From Desulfuromonadales bacterium (GTDB lineage: Bacteria > Desulfobacterota > Desulfuromonadia > Geobacterales > Pseudopelobacteraceae), in contig JAENWA010000013.1 of NCBI GenBank assembly GCA_016650295.1, forward strand, positions 1 to 48,456: 48,456 nt of DNA, written 5' to 3'. Positions 23,846 through 34,258 of this stretch are shown piece by piece; the first letter of the stretch is position 1; each line of letters begins with the position of its first letter. The notes below the pieces were generated by a model, which was not told the DNA's origin, did not search any database, and worked only from the letters and a program-made list of their open reading frames with translations. A program made the position numbers and the translations under genes.

Positions 23846-25201
23846 GTGAAACGGATCTTCATACTATTGGCTGTTACCATACTGACCGCTGTCCGCCCTG
23901 CGGCAGCATCTGCGGAGCCTGCCTTCAGGAGCCTGACCCTGAAAGAGGCGGTCGGCATGGCGCTGGAACAGAACAACCTGATCAAGGCCTCCGGCCACAC
24001 CGCCGATGCAGCCAGACAGGGTATCGGCATAGCAACCTCCCGTTATTACCCCGCCATATCCTTTGAAGAGGCCTTTGCCGCCTCCAACGCGCCGACCCAG
24101 ACCTTTATGATGAAACTTGATCAGGGGCGCTTCAGCCAGAACGATTTTCAGATCGACAACCTCAACCACCCCTCGGCACACCATGACTTCAAAACCGCCC
24201 TGACGATCCAGCAGCCGCTGTACACCCCGTCAACCGGCCCGCTGCGCGAGATGGCGGTCAAAGATGCCGAAAAGGATGCACTGGGACTGGAAGGGGTCAG
24301 GCAGGGCGTCGCCTTCCAGGTGTTCCGGACCTATCTGGAGGTGCAGAAAGCCGCTGCCCAGCGTACATCAGCCGAACAGGCCCTCGCCGAAGCCCGTGAG
24401 AACATGCGCCTGGCGACGGTTCGCAACGAGACCGGCGTCGGCCTCAAATCCGATGAACTGAGGGCGCGGACCCATCTGGCAACGATCGAGTCACAGCTCA
24501 TCACCGCCAACAACAACCTGGTTCTGGCACAGATGCGTCTGGCAGTGGTTACGGGGATCACTACCACCAATCGCGTTGATACGGCTGAAACACTGAGCGG
24601 ATTTTCAGCATCCGCCCAGCCGGAAGAGCTGATCAAAAGCGCGCTTGAGAACAGGAGCGACCTGCGCCAGTCCCGCACGGAACTGGAGAAATCCGAGGCA
24701 GCCGTCCGCTTGGCCCGCAGCGCCTACCTGCCCTCCATCGGGGCGTTTGCCTCGTACCAGATGAATGCTGAAAACACCCCCTTCGGCAGCGACAATGATG
24801 CCTGGTCAACCGGAATCAGCCTGAAATGGCAGATTTTTGACGGATTCCGCCGTTGCCGCGAAAGTGACCGGGCCGTTGCCGGACGGTCCGCTGCCGCCGA
24901 ACAGCTGGAGAACTCGCTGAAAGAGATTACCTATCAGGTACAGGAAAGCCTGCTGCGGCGCGAAGAGATGGAAAAACGCCGGGAAGTGGCCCGCCATGCC
25001 CTGCAGGATGCCGAGGAAACCGTGCGATTGCTGAGCCGGCGTTTTGAAAACTCGCTGGCAACCATGGCTGAGCTGCTGGATGCCCAGAATGCGCTGAACC
25101 AGGCCCGTGCCAGCCTCGTGGAAAGCGAGGCTAATCATACCCTGTCCGGCGGGCAGGTCTATTACACTGCGGGAGTTTTTTTGAAGGAGATCATCAAGTG
25201 A
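23846..25201 (+). CDS. TolC-family outer-membrane efflux protein
   Basis: The 451-residue protein has a signal peptide (FILLAVTILTAVRPAAASA), then the two repeats of the TolC/OEP family with long amphipathic helices (VFRTYLEVQKAAAQRTSAEQ; SRRFENSLATMAELLDAQNA). It should form the trimeric channel that takes substrates out of the cell from the RND pump encoded three genes on. GTG 23846 follows CAGGAG; the stop overlaps the adaptor gene by four bases. Confidence 0.9.
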   Translation: MKRIFILLAVTILTAVRPAAASAEPAFRSLTLKEAVGMALEQNNLIKASGHTADAARQGIGIATSRYYPAISFEEAFAASNAPTQTFMMKLDQGRFSQNDFQIDNLNHPSAHHDFKTALTIQQPLYTPSTGPLREMAVKDAEKDALGLEGVRQGVAFQVFRTYLEVQKAAAQRTSAEQALAEARENMRLATVRNETGVGLKSDELRARTHLATIESQLITANNNLVLAQMRLAVVTGITTTNRVDTAETLSGFSASAQPEELIKSALENRSDLRQSRTELEKSEAAVRLARSAYLPSIGAFASYQMNAENTPFGSDNDAWSTGISLKWQIFDGFRRCRESDRAVAGRSAAAEQLENSLKEITYQVQESLLRREEMEKRREVARHALQDAEETVRLLSRRFENSLATMAELLDAQNALNQARASLVESEANHTLSGGQVYYTAGVFLKEIIK

Positions 25202-26319
25202 GGTCATCCATATATCGAATATCGGCTGGCACTGCGCTGGCACTGGCATTGACCGGCTGCTCCGGGACGAAGCACGAGACGGAGAAAAAAGAGGCCGCTG
25301 CGCCGGTTGTCGTGAAAGGTGTCGCCCTGGAAACCGTGAAGACGACGTCACAGCCCGAGACCCTGGAGGTTGCCGGAACGGTTCGCTCCCGTACCAGCGC
25401 AGTCGTTTCAGCGCGGGTTCCCGGCACAATCATCCTTCTCAAGGTGCGAGAAGGGGAGCGGGTCAAGAAAGGGCAGCTTCTGGTCCAGCTGGATGCTCGC
25501 GAGAACCAGGCCACTGCCGCCGCTGCCGATGCCGGGCTGGATGAGTCCAGGCGGGCGCTGGAGGAGACGCATGCCAGAAAAACGCTGGCCGACGCAACCT
25601 TCGAGCGCTACAACAGGCTGTTCAAGGAGCAGGCTGTCAGTCGCCAGGAATTCGAGGTCAAGCAGACCGAAAAAGAGCTGGCCGCCCAGGGTGTGGCCCG
25701 GGCCGAGGCGCGTCTGAGGCAGGCCCGGGAAGGGGCTCAGGCAGCCGGTACGCTGGCCGGCTATACACGGATCGTTGCGCCCATCTCCGGCATCATCACG
25801 GCCAGACAGGCCGATCTGGGCAGCACCGCCTTCCCTGCCCAGCCGCTGATGACCATCGAGGATGAGGGTAGCTACCAGCTGGAGCTGTCCGTGCCGGAAT
25901 CCATTGCGCCCAAAGTCAGGCCCGGCACCCCGGTGCAGGTGTCTCTGGATGCCCTGAATATCTCATTCACCGCCAGGATTGCCGAGATCGTACCGGCCGC
26001 CGACCCGGCCAGCCGAACCTTTATCGCCAAGGTCGGACTCTCACAAAAGGGGCTCACATCAGGCATGTTCGGACGGGGTGCCATCAGCCTGGGAACCGTT
26101 GTCAATGGCCTGCTGGTGCCAATGAAGGCCATTGTTGAACGGGGTGCCCTGACGTCGGTCTGGGTAGCGGACAATGCCAACATCGCCCGCCTGCGACTGG
26201 TCAAGACCGGCAAGAGCGTGGGTGACCGGGTAGAGATTCTGGCCGGCCTGTCCGACGGTGAACGGGTGGCGGTGATCGGCGTGGAGAAGATCAGCGAAGG
26301 GAGTAAAATCGAGCCATGA
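25198..26319 (+). CDS. RND efflux periplasmic adaptor (membrane fusion protein), lipoprotein
   Basis: The 373-residue protein has a lipobox (LALTGC, Cys about 21), a biotinyl-lipoyl-like part (ARVPGTIILLKVREGERVKKGQ), a helical hairpin (residues about 100-170), the second lipoyl half (GYTRIVAPISGIITARQADL), and beta-barrel and membrane-proximal domains. It links the RND pump to the TolC-type channel. GTG 25198 overlaps the tolC-like stop, and its own stop overlaps the DUF2845 gene (ATGA), so the operon is tightly coupled. Confidence 0.9.
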   Translation: MRSSIYRISAGTALALALTGCSGTKHETEKKEAAAPVVVKGVALETVKTTSQPETLEVAGTVRSRTSAVVSARVPGTIILLKVREGERVKKGQLLVQLDARENQATAAAADAGLDESRRALEETHARKTLADATFERYNRLFKEQAVSRQEFEVKQTEKELAAQGVARAEARLRQAREGAQAAGTLAGYTRIVAPISGIITARQADLGSTAFPAQPLMTIEDEGSYQLELSVPESIAPKVRPGTPVQVSLDALNISFTARIAEIVPAADPASRTFIAKVGLSQKGLTSGMFGRGAISLGTVVNGLLVPMKAIVERGALTSVWVADNANIARLRLVKTGKSVGDRVEILAGLSDGERVAVIGVEKISEGSKIEP

Positions 26320-26624
26320 AACGGATACTTGTGTTGGCCTGTGTCGTTGTTTTAATTGCACCTGTCGCCTTTGCCGATAATTTCCGCTGTCCCAACGGCA
26401 GCATCGTTTCCAGCGGCGATTCCATTTCAGAGGTCTTGGTCAAATGTGATCCTCCCACCAACAGGGTCAAATTGACCGACAGCGAAGATACCGTCAAGGG
26501 CAGGGTTCGCTATATCGAGGTCGAGGAATGGACCTATAACGAGGGCCCCAACACCCTGGTACATTACCTGACCTTTCGTAACGGCACCCTGACCGAGGTC
26601 AGAACCGGCAGCTTCGGGCGCTGA
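26316..26624 (+). CDS. DUF2845 family small secreted protein
   Basis: The 102-residue protein starts with a signal peptide ([20 protein letters not shown]) and has [25 protein letters not shown] and a C-terminal [18 protein letters not shown]. This pattern is the DUF2845 domain, in which the N-terminal cysteines probably form a disulfide. The function is unknown. It is unusual to find it between the adaptor and pump genes of an RND operon; coupling by ATGA overlap suggests it is made with them. Confidence 0.8.
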   Translation: MKRILVLACVVVLIAPVAFADNFRCPNGSIVSSGDSISEVLVKCDPPTNRVKLTDSEDTVKGRVRYIEVEEWTYNEGPNTLVHYLTFRNGTLTEVRTGSFGR

Positions 26625-26653
26625 CCGGCTGCACCCCTCTGGAGTTTGAACCA

Positions 26654-29600
26654 ATGCAGAAACTCGGCTTTGCGGGTCTCATCGCCCGCACCTTTATCAA
26701 TTCGAAACTGACACCGCTGATCGTAGGGGCTTCACTGCTGCTGGGCGTCTTTGCCGTCAAGATGACACCCCGCGAGGAAGAACCACAGATCGTGGTTCCG
26801 ATGGTGGATATCTACCTGCCCATGCCCGGCTCATCGCCGCAGGAGGTGCAGGAGCGGGTCGTTAAACCGTTCGAGTCCAAACTGTGGGAGATCAAGGGGG
26901 TCGAATACCTTTACTCCATGAGCCGCCCCGGCATGGGCATCATCACCGTGCGCTTCCTGGTGGGACAGCCGATGGAGGAGTCGCTGGTCAAGCTGTACAA
27001 TACGGTCATGAGCAACCGCGGCCTGCTGCCGCCGGGGGCTGGCGAACCGCTGGTGGCGCCCAAATCCATCGACGATGTGCCGATCCTGGCCCTGACGCTC
27101 TGGTCGGAACGCTACGATCACGGCACCCTGCGCAGCCTGGCTCGCGAGGTGGCCGATGAACTGAGGAAGAGCGAAAATTCAGCCGAGGTAGAGATCAAGG
27201 GCGGACTTTCCCGTCAGCTGCGGGTGACCCTGGATGCCCCCCGTCTGGCCGGTTACGGCCTGTCTGTGCTGCAGGTTGCGAACACACTGCAAAAGGGCAA
27301 TGCCACACTCCCGTCAGGCTCCTTCAGCGGCGGAAACAAGGAGACCCTGGTGGAGACCGGCGGTTTCCTGGAAAGCGCCGAAGCGGTCAAGCGCCTGGTG
27401 GTGGGTGTCTACGGCGGCAAACCGGTCTATCTGAGTGATGTTGCTCTTGTGCAGGACGGCGTACAGGAACCGGACGACTACGTCTTCATGGGGCTGGGAC
27501 CAGGTGAGAAAATCGTAGGGGCGTCGCTTGCTGCGTCCGGTTCTGCTGCGTCACAGAGGGCGGGGCAAGCCCCGCCCCTACACATCAACCCGAAGGCCGA
27601 TTACCCCGCCGTCACAATATCTGTCGCGAAAAGAAAAGGTGCCAACGCCACCTGGGTGGCCGAAGATCTGGTCAAAAAGGTCGAGTCCCTCAAGGGCAGG
27701 ATCATCCCGGCCGACGTGCAGGTCACGGTCACCCGCAACTACGGCGAGACCGCCAAGGAGAAAAATAACGAGCTGCTGTTCCACATGTTCCTGGCGGCCC
27801 TCTCCGTCACCATCCTGATCGCCCTGTTCATGGGGTGGCGCGCCGGGGCGGTGGCAGCCATCGCCATCCCGGTCACCCTGGCCCTGACCATACTGATCTT
27901 CTACCTGATCGGCTACACCCTCAACCGCATCACCCTCTTCGCCCTGATCTTCTCCATCGGCATCCTGGTGGATGACGCCATCGTGGTGGTGGAGAACATC
28001 CACCGCTACTTCACCACCACGGTCATGAAGCCGCTGGAGGCCGCCATCAAGGCGGTGGACGAGATCGGCAACCCCACCATACTGGCCACCTTTGCCGTAA
28101 TCGCCTCGATCCTGCCGATGGGCTTCGTGGGCGGGCTGATGGGCCCCTACATGCGCCCGATTCCGGTGGGCGCCAGCATGGCAATGCTCTTTTCGATGCT
28201 GATTGCCTTCATCGTCACCCCCTACTTCGCCTTCCGTTTCATGAAGGGGGAGTCCCATCACGGCTCGGGTGAGGCGCCGGAGGATTCGAGGCTTACGGCA
28301 TTTTACCGCCACTGGATGGGGCGCCTGATCCACGAAAAGGGCCTGCGCTACGGCTTCCTGACCGCGGTGGTGGTCTTGCTGCTGCTCTCCTGCTCCCTGG
28401 TACCGTTCAAGGCGGTGACGGTCAAGATGTTGCCGTTTGACAACAAGAACGAGCTGCAGGTGATCATCGATGCCCCGGACGGCACGCCGCTGGAGCAGAC
28501 CGCCCGCATGGCTCGCGAGATGGGTGACACCCTGCGCAGTGTGCCGGAGGTGACCGACTTCCAGATGTACGTCGGCACCAGCGCCCCCTTCAACTTCAAC
28601 GGACTGGTGCGACACTACTATCTGCGCAAGAGCCCCAACCTGGCCGATATCCAGGTCAACCTGCTTCCCAAGGACCAGCGCCAGGACCAGTCCCACGCCA
28701 TCGCCAAACGCATCCGACCACTGGTCAAAGCAATTGCCGACAAATACGGCGCGCGGGTCAAGGTGGCCGAGATCCCGCCCGGACCGCCGGTGCTGGCCAC
28801 GCTGGTGGCCGAAATCTACGGTCCGGATGACGCCGGTCGCGCCGGAATTGCCGGCAAGGTCAGGGATATTCTCGCCAAAACAGCCGGTGTTGTCGATGTG
28901 GATATGTACCGCGAAGATGACCAGCGGAAAGTGGCCTTTGCAGTGGACAGCGAAAAGGCGGCCCTCTCCGGCATTGCGGTTGAGGATGTGGCCCGCACCC
29001 TGGCCATCGCCCTAGGAGGGCAGAACAGCGGCATACTGCACCAGGCCAGGGAAAAGGAGCCGGTGGCCATTCACCTGCGCCTGCCGGCCGGCCAACGCAG
29101 CTCTGTCGCGGATCTCACCGCGATCTACTGCTCCGGCCGGAAGGGGAGCGTTCCGCTCTCCGAGCTGGTACGCACGACCACCGGCAACCAGGAAAAGACC
29201 CTCTATCGCAAGAACCTGAAAAACGTGGTCTACGTGATCGGCGAGGTGGCCGGGCAGATCGAGGCGCCGGTCTACGCCATCCTCAAGATGCGCAAGGAGA
29301 TCGCCGCCCTGTCGAACCCGGACGGCTCAAAGATCGAGGTACTGGCCTCCCGTCAGCCCTGGAGCGAAGAAAAGCTGGGCATGAAATGGGATGGCGAGTG
29401 GCATATCACCTACGAGGTCTTCCGCGACCTGGGAATCGCCTTTGGGGCCGTGATGGTGCTGATCTACATCCTGGTGGTGGCCTGGTTCAAGGACTTCACC
29501 ACCCCGCTGGTGATCATGGCCCCCATTCCGCTGACCCTGATCGGCATCCTGCCGGGTCACGCCCTGTTCAGGGCCTTCTTCACCGCCACCTCCATGATCG

Positions 29601-29962
29601 GCTTCATCGCCCTGGCCGGGATCATCGTACGCAACTCGATCATCCTGATCGATTTCGCCGAGATGAAACGCCGCGAGGGAATGGCCCTGGATGAGGCCAT
29701 CATCGAGGCCGGCGCGGTCCGCTTCCGCCCCATGCTGCTGACCGCCGCGGCAGTCGTGGTGGGGAGCTTCGTGATCGTCTTCGACCCGATCTTCCAGGGG
29801 CTGGCCCTGGCCATGATGTTCGGCGAGATCGCCTCGACGACCTTGTCGCGGGTGACTATCCCGATTTTGTATTATTTGGTACAATCATGGAAAGAACGCC
29901 ATCATAATACTGATATAAAGGAGTCCTCGTGTTCTGGAGCAAGAAGACAACAGCAAATCTAA
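26654..29962 (+). CDS. RND-family efflux pump permease
   Basis: The 1102-residue protein has the AcrB/HAE layout: an N-terminal membrane segment, a large periplasmic loop, TM2-6 with [13 protein letters not shown] (paired aspartates of the proton relay), a second loop and TM8-12 with [16 protein letters not shown]. In that last motif arginine stands where many pumps have the TM10 lysine. Residues about 287-311 are a low-complexity stretch encoded by a palindromic GGGGCAAGCCCC element, apparently inserted in frame in the first periplasmic loop. The C-terminus runs 34 bases into the next gene. Substrate cannot be predicted. Confidence 0.9.
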   Translation: MQKLGFAGLIARTFINSKLTPLIVGASLLLGVFAVKMTPREEEPQIVVPMVDIYLPMPGSSPQEVQERVVKPFESKLWEIKGVEYLYSMSRPGMGIITVRFLVGQPMEESLVKLYNTVMSNRGLLPPGAGEPLVAPKSIDDVPILALTLWSERYDHGTLRSLAREVADELRKSENSAEVEIKGGLSRQLRVTLDAPRLAGYGLSVLQVANTLQKGNATLPSGSFSGGNKETLVETGGFLESAEAVKRLVVGVYGGKPVYLSDVALVQDGVQEPDDYVFMGLGPGEKIVGASLAASGSAASQRAGQAPPLHINPKADYPAVTISVAKRKGANATWVAEDLVKKVESLKGRIIPADVQVTVTRNYGETAKEKNNELLFHMFLAALSVTILIALFMGWRAGAVAAIAIPVTLALTILIFYLIGYTLNRITLFALIFSIGILVDDAIVVVENIHRYFTTTVMKPLEAAIKAVDEIGNPTILATFAVIASILPMGFVGGLMGPYMRPIPVGASMAMLFSMLIAFIVTPYFAFRFMKGESHHGSGEAPEDSRLTAFYRHWMGRLIHEKGLRYGFLTAVVVLLLLSCSLVPFKAVTVKMLPFDNKNELQVIIDAPDGTPLEQTARMAREMGDTLRSVPEVTDFQMYVGTSAPFNFNGLVRHYYLRKSPNLADIQVNLLPKDQRQDQSHAIAKRIRPLVKAIADKYGARVKVAEIPPGPPVLATLVAEIYGPDDAGRAGIAGKVRDILAKTAGVVDVDMYREDDQRKVAFAVDSEKAALSGIAVEDVARTLAIALGGQNSGILHQAREKEPVAIHLRLPAGQRSSVADLTAIYCSGRKGSVPLSELVRTTTGNQEKTLYRKNLKNVVYVIGEVAGQIEAPVYAILKMRKEIAALSNPDGSKIEVLASRQPWSEEKLGMKWDGEWHITYEVFRDLGIAFGAVMVLIYILVVAWFKDFTTPLVIMAPIPLTLIGILPGHALFRAFFTATSMIGFIALAGIIVRNSIILIDFAEMKRREGMALDEAIIEAGAVRFRPMLLTAAAVVVGSFVIVFDPIFQGLALAMMFGEIASTTLSRVTIPILYYLVQSWKERHHNTDIKESSCSGARRQQQI
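27515..27581. repeat. REP-like palindrome inserted in frame in the RND gene
   Basis: GTAGGGGCG (27515-27523) and CGCCCCTAC (27573-27581) are perfect inverted 9-mers. An inner perfect hairpin GGGCGGGGC-AA-GCCCCGCCC lies at 27558-27577. The protein stretch it encodes (residues about 287-311) is alanine-, glycine- and serine-rich and unlike the flanking family sequence. Confidence 0.65.
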
Positions 29963-30360
29963 AAGGAATGGAACTGGCCGAACTCTGCCGGGTTGAAGCC
30001 GAGGAACTCTACCGTTCCGGTTCGCATCACTGCGCCGAAGCGGTCATGGAAGCCGTCCGCAAACACTGTGCACCCGAGCTGCCGGAAGCCGTAGTAGACA
30101 GCGTCTCCGGTTTCGGCGGCGGTTCCGGGGCCGGCTGCATCTGCGGTGCGGTCTCGGCCGGTACCGTTGCACTGGGGCTGGTCCTGGCGGACAAGAAAGC
30201 GGCCATGCACCTGACCAAGGAGCTGCACATCTGGTTCAAGGAAAAGTACGGGGTTACCTGCTGCAAGACCATCCGCCAGACCCACCAGGGCGCCTGCCCG
30301 GTATTGACGGGCGAAGTGGCCGGAAAAGTTGCCGAGATGCTGTCGAGACATGTGGCATAA
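29929..30360 (+). CDS. C_GCAxxG_C_C family protein
   Basis: The 143-residue protein has the family's spaced cysteines: [32 protein letters not shown] and GVTCCKTI, then a final ACPVLTG. It is a helical, probably redox-active or metal-binding protein of anaerobes; its exact role is unknown. GTG 29929 follows AAGGAG and overlaps the end of the pump gene by 34 bases, so it ends the efflux operon or starts a redox module with the following genes. Confidence 0.8.
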   Translation: MFWSKKTTANLKGMELAELCRVEAEELYRSGSHHCAEAVMEAVRKHCAPELPEAVVDSVSGFGGGSGAGCICGAVSAGTVALGLVLADKKAAMHLTKELHIWFKEKYGVTCCKTIRQTHQGACPVLTGEVAGKVAEMLSRHVA

Positions 30361-30362
30361 AT

Positions 30363-30461
30363 GTTTCCCCCCTTTACGAAAGGGAGGCAGGGGGAATTTG
30401 ATTGTGCGTCAACTGCAAATCCCCCTAAATCCCCCTTTTTCAAGGGGGACTTTGAAAGTCA
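30363..30461. repeat. CCCCCTTT-type palindromic intergenic repeat
   Basis: CCCCCTTTACGAAAGGGAGG forms one hairpin, and AAATCCCCC TAAATCCCCCTTTTT followed by CAAGGGGGACTTT forms another. Similar C5T-rich palindromes are dispersed in many genomes. The repeat separates the C_GCAxxG_C_C gene from the DUF2892 gene. It may act as a weak terminator or mRNA stabiliser. Confidence 0.55.
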
Positions 30462-30473
30462 GGGAGTCCCGCT

Positions 30474-30698
30474 ATGAAAGAAGAATTTTACATCGAACGA
30501 GTCGTCAGGATTGTGGCCGGCTCATTTGTTTTGATCTCGCTGCTGCTGGCCCATTTTCACAACCCCAACTGGCTCTGGTTCACCGGCTTCGTCGGCCTGA
30601 ACCTGTTCCAGTCCGGCTTCACCCAGTTTTGCCCGATGTTCAGCATCCTGGGTAAAATGGGGGTGCCGCGCTTCCCCAAAGAGACCTGCTGCAAATGA
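30474..30698 (+). CDS. DUF2892 (YgaP-like) inner-membrane protein
   Basis: The 74-residue protein matches the transmembrane domain of YgaP: an N-terminal [19 protein letters not shown] segment and a second [20 protein letters not shown], ending [13 protein letters not shown]. In YgaP this domain is fused to a rhodanese; here a separate secreted rhodanese lies two genes on, suggesting a split sulfur-handling system. The stop overlaps the following MBL gene (ATGA). GTCAGGGAG precedes ATG 30474. Confidence 0.85.
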   Translation: MKEEFYIERVVRIVAGSFVLISLLLAHFHNPNWLWFTGFVGLNLFQSGFTQFCPMFSILGKMGVPRFPKETCCK

Positions 30699-31528
30699 GC
30701 TTCCGCATCACAGTACTGTGCGAAAATACCGTCGGTCCCATCAGCGGAAGCCTGGGTGAGCACGGTTTTTCCGCGTTGGTCGAGCCAGCCAGCGGCCCAG
30801 CGCTGCTGTTTGATACCGGTCAGGGGCTGACGCTGCTGCATAATGCAGGACGGATGAACAAGGATCTGTCGAAGGTCGGCACGGTGGTCATCTCCCACGG
30901 CCACTACGACCACACCGGCGGGTTGCTGCCGTTGCTGAACGTGTATGGCACCAGGCAGGTATTCGCACATCCCGGCATATTCATGCCGCGCAACCGGGTC
31001 AAGGACACCGGCGAGTGCATCCCGATCGGCATCCCCCATGACCGCGCTGCACTGGAAGTTGCCGGTGCCCGCTTTGAGCTTTCAAGCGAGTACCGCGAAA
31101 TTGGCCCCGGCATCTTCCTGACCGGCGAGGTGCCGCGTGTCACCCCTTTTGAAACCGGCGACCAGGGTCTCTACTGCGACTGCACCGGCCAGGAGCTTGA
31201 CGCAACCCCCGATGACCAGTCGCTGGTACTGGAGACGGGGCGTGGGCTGGTGGTACTGCTGGGCTGCTGCCACTCCGGCCTGATCAATACCCTGGAGCAT
31301 GTGGCCTCTGTGACCGGGAGGCGGGATGTGTATGCCGTCATCGGCGGCACGCACCTCGGTTTCTGTTCCCGCGAACAGTTGGAGCAGACCATGGCAGCCC
31401 TGAAACGGTTTGGAATCAGCAAGCTGGCTGCCGGCCACTGCACCGGATTTGCGGCATCCGCCCGTCTTTCACGCGAGTTTCCCCGCGAGTTTCAAAACGC
31501 CATGGTCGGATATACGCTGGAAGTGTAG
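30695..31528 (+). CDS. MBL-fold metallohydrolase
   Basis: The 277-residue protein has the metallo-beta-lactamase motif [10 protein letters not shown] (about residues 68-77), LLFDTGQG before it, a later GCCHSGL and a final AGHCTG histidine. The sequence resembles the family typified by the dihydropterin/methanopterin-related hydrolases found in anaerobes (COG1237), in which the substrate is mostly unknown. It is translationally coupled to the DUF2892 gene. It may act on a thiol or persulfide in this redox context, which is only a guess. Confidence 0.85.
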   Translation: MSFRITVLCENTVGPISGSLGEHGFSALVEPASGPALLFDTGQGLTLLHNAGRMNKDLSKVGTVVISHGHYDHTGGLLPLLNVYGTRQVFAHPGIFMPRNRVKDTGECIPIGIPHDRAALEVAGARFELSSEYREIGPGIFLTGEVPRVTPFETGDQGLYCDCTGQELDATPDDQSLVLETGRGLVVLLGCCHSGLINTLEHVASVTGRRDVYAVIGGTHLGFCSREQLEQTMAALKRFGISKLAAGHCTGFAASARLSREFPREFQNAMVGYTLEV

Positions 31529-31573
31529 GATCGGTAAGGCATTATGGCAAAACTTTCAAGGAGAGCGGCAACA

Positions 31574-31948
31574 ATGAAGAAGCTGGTGATGGCGGTTCTG
31601 ATGGTCTGTATGGCGTGGTCTCCGGCCCTGGCTGGCGCCCGGGATATTTCATCCCTGGAGGCAAAGACCCTGCTGGAGAAGAACAAAGGTATTTTCCTGC
31701 TGGATGTGCGCACCACGCAGGAGAACAGCCAGGCCAGGCTGCCCGGCTCGGTGCTGATTCCCATCGCTGAATTCGAGCGGCGTAGTAATGAAGTCCCGAA
31801 AAACAAAACCATCCTGGTCTACTGTGCCGTCGGCTCCCGCTCGAAACCGGTGGCCGAGTATCTGTCAAAAAGCGGCTACAAAGACGTTTACAACATGACA
31901 GACGGCATCGTCGGCTGGTTCCGCAACGGTTTTCCCCTCCAGCGCTGA
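31574..31948 (+). CDS. Exported rhodanese-like protein
   Basis: The 124-residue protein has a signal peptide (MKKLVMAVLMVCMAWSPALA) and a single rhodanese domain: LLDVRTTQEN, ARLPGSVLIPIAEF, and an active-site loop VYCAVGSRSK with the catalytic cysteine. It should carry sulfur as a persulfide or reduce thiosulfate-type donors in the periplasm. ATG 31574 is chosen because AAGGAGAG is upstream and the signal peptide begins there. It follows the MBL gene by 45 bases, in the same direction. Confidence 0.85.
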   Translation: MKKLVMAVLMVCMAWSPALAGARDISSLEAKTLLEKNKGIFLLDVRTTQENSQARLPGSVLIPIAEFERRSNEVPKNKTILVYCAVGSRSKPVAEYLSKSGYKDVYNMTDGIVGWFRNGFPLQR

Positions 31949-32360
31949 TGTTATCCGGGGAACATCCACCAAACAGGATACGTCCTGCGTTGTGATTGTT
32001 CACTTTTATCTGCTTACTCCGGCGTCAGAATCCTGCCGGTCACCTTCCAGAAAAACCTAAAATAACGGCATCTCGTCCGACCACAAAAACCAGCAGCAAC
32101 GGTATAATACGGCTTCTCACCATGGGGCACCCACTTTATTTTCCCTAAAATAAAAAGAGCCGTATTACCAGCATTTCCTTCGTATTCAACCCGATTCCCG
32201 GTTTCTAATGTCACATCCACGTGTTTATTTCGTGTCACATGTTAAAACGCTTTTGCATTTTGGTGTCCTCCGTGTTATTTAATACCGATAAACATTTCGT
32301 ATTTTGATGCACCCGTTCTACGTCATTTAGAAGTTCACTTTCGTGGGGAGGAAACAGAGT
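31949..32360. other. Intergenic region upstream of pckG
   Basis: This 412-base spacer is more AT-rich than its neighbours. A minus-strand 74-codon frame (32014-32238) lacks a ribosome site and family features, and I do not call it. A candidate pckG promoter lies at 32253-32281. The spacer otherwise shows no gene or clear riboswitch. Confidence 0.5.
32253..32281 (+). promoter_or_regulatory. Candidate pckG promoter
   Basis: TTGCAT (32253-32258), a 17-base spacer and TATTTA (32276-32281) make a reasonable sigma-70 promoter about 80 bases before the pckG start. It is tentative. Confidence 0.35.
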
Positions 32361-34202
32361 ATGAGTTACGAAGTACAAAACGAACAGTTGGTAAAGTGGG
32401 TTGCGGAAGTCGCCGCACTCTGCGGACCGGAGAAGATCCATTGGTGTGACGGTTCTCAGGAGGAGTATGATGAACTTTGCAATCAACTGGTGCAAAGCGG
32501 TACCTTTCAGAAACTGAACCAGGAGAAACGTCCCAACAGTTATTTGGCATGGTCTGATCCGGGCGATGTGGCGCGCGTTGAAGACCGTACCTTTATCTGC
32601 AGTATCTCCAAACAGGACGCCGGCCCGACCAACAACTGGATGCACCCCAAAGAGATGAAGGAAACCCTGACAAAGCTCTTCAAGGGCTGCATGAAGGGTC
32701 GTACCATGTACGTGATTCCTTTCAGCATGGGACCACTCGGTTCGCCGATCGCAAAAATCGGCGTCGAAATTTCCGACTCACCCTACGTCGCCGTAAATAT
32801 GCGGATCATGACCCGCATGGGCAAGGCAGTTACAGACGTTCTCGCTAATGGCGAATTCGTTCCCTGCCTCCATTCCATTGGTGCCCCTCTTGAGCCGGGC
32901 CAGAAGGACGTGCCCTGGCCCTGCAATAAAGAAAAATACATCGTTCACTTCCCGGAAGAGCGCTCCATCTGGTCCTACGGCAGCGGTTACGGCGGCAACG
33001 CCCTGCTGGGCAAGAAATGCCTGGCCCTGCGCATCGCTTCTAAAATCGCCAAGGATGAAGGCTGGCTGGCTGAACATATGCTCATCCTGGGCATCGAATC
33101 ACCGCAAGGGGAAAAAACCTATCTGGGCGCCGCCTTCCCGAGCGCTTGCGGCAAGACCAACCTGGCCATGCTGGTTCCGCCTGAAACATTCAATGAAACC
33201 GGCTGGAAGATCTCGACCGTTGGCGACGACATCGCCTGGATCAAGCCCGGCCCGGATGGCCAGCTGTATGCCATTAACCCGGAATACGGTTTCTTTGGCG
33301 TCGCCCCCGGTACCTCACAAAAAACCAACCCGAATGCCATGGCCTCCTGTGCCGGCAACTCCATCTTCACCAACGTGGCGTTGACCCCGGATGGTGATGT
33401 CTGGTGGGAAGGGATGACCGATGCAAAACCAGCACTCCTGACTGACTGGCAGGGCAACGAATGGACGCCGGATTGCGGCAGGAATGCAGCCCACCCCAAC
33501 TCACGCTTCACCTCTCCGGCCAGCCAGTGTCCATCCATTGATCCGGAGTGGGAAAACCCCAAGGGTGTTCCGATGAGCGCCTTTATCTTCGGCGGCCGCC
33601 GCAACAATGTCATCCCGCTGGTCTACCAGTCCTTCAACTGGAGCTTCGGTGTGTATCTGGCCGCCACCATGGGCTCCGAGACGACCGCTGCCGCAACCGG
33701 CGCGGTAGGTAATGTCCGCCGCGACCCGTTTGCCATGTTGCCTTTCTGCGGTTATCACGTAGCCGATTACTTTGCCCACTGGCTGCAGGTCGGACGGACA
33801 ACCCCCAAACCGCCGCGCATCTTCAGCGTCAACTGGTTCCGCAAGGACGCCAACGGCAACTTCCTCTGGCCCGGATACGGCGAAAACATGCGCATCCTGA
33901 AATGGATCGTAGAGCGCTGCAACGGGAATGCGGCAGCTGTTGAAAGCCCGTTGGGCTGGATGCCGCGTTATGAGGATCTGGACTGGACCGGACTGGACAG
34001 TGTCAGTCGCGAACAATTCTACGATCTGATGTCGGTTGATCGCGACGTCTGGAAGGAGGAAATTGTTTCCCACGAAGAGCTGTTCGTAAAGATGTATGAT
34101 CGGCTGCCCAAAGAGTTCCTGCACCTGCGCCAGCTGATTCTATCCGGGCTGTGGCGTTCTCCGGAACACTGGGAGCAGTTTAATCCGAAAGCTGATATCT
34201 AA
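32361..34202 (+). CDS. pckG: Phosphoenolpyruvate carboxykinase (GTP)
   Basis: The 613-residue enzyme interconverts oxaloacetate and PEP using GTP, the entry step of gluconeogenesis, important for growth on acetate. [14 protein letters not shown] is the PEPCK P-loop with the active-site cysteine of the GTP class. [11 protein letters not shown] is the metal-binding kinase-2 motif; [19 protein letters not shown] and [12 protein letters not shown] are further family signatures. ATG 32361 lies eight bases after GGGAGG and is preferred over an upstream in-frame ATG at 32343. A bidirectional terminator follows. Confidence 0.97.
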   Translation: MSYEVQNEQLVKWVAEVAALCGPEKIHWCDGSQEEYDELCNQLVQSGTFQKLNQEKRPNSYLAWSDPGDVARVEDRTFICSISKQDAGPTNNWMHPKEMKETLTKLFKGCMKGRTMYVIPFSMGPLGSPIAKIGVEISDSPYVAVNMRIMTRMGKAVTDVLANGEFVPCLHSIGAPLEPGQKDVPWPCNKEKYIVHFPEERSIWSYGSGYGGNALLGKKCLALRIASKIAKDEGWLAEHMLILGIESPQGEKTYLGAAFPSACGKTNLAMLVPPETFNETGWKISTVGDDIAWIKPGPDGQLYAINPEYGFFGVAPGTSQKTNPNAMASCAGNSIFTNVALTPDGDVWWEGMTDAKPALLTDWQGNEWTPDCGRNAAHPNSRFTSPASQCPSIDPEWENPKGVPMSAFIFGGRRNNVIPLVYQSFNWSFGVYLAATMGSETTAAATGAVGNVRRDPFAMLPFCGYHVADYFAHWLQVGRTTPKPPRIFSVNWFRKDANGNFLWPGYGENMRILKWIVERCNGNAAAVESPLGWMPRYEDLDWTGLDSVSREQFYDLMSVDRDVWKEEIVSHEELFVKMYDRLPKEFLHLRQLILSGLWRSPEHWEQFNPKADI

Positions 34203-34224
34203 GAAACCCGCTGCAACTGACGAG

Positions 34225-34258
34225 AAAAAAGGGCATCGCAATCGCGGTGCCCTTTTTT
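34225..34258. terminator. Bidirectional terminator between pckG and hypA
   Basis: GGGCATCGC (34231-34239) pairs with GCGGTGCCC (34244-34252), with A6 on one side and T6 on the other. It ends both convergent genes; its T run touches the last codons of hypA. Confidence 0.85.

Noticed and set aside
32014-32238. 74-codon minus-strand frame upstream of pckG
   Set aside because: It lacks a ribosome site and any family features and lies in a regulatory spacer.
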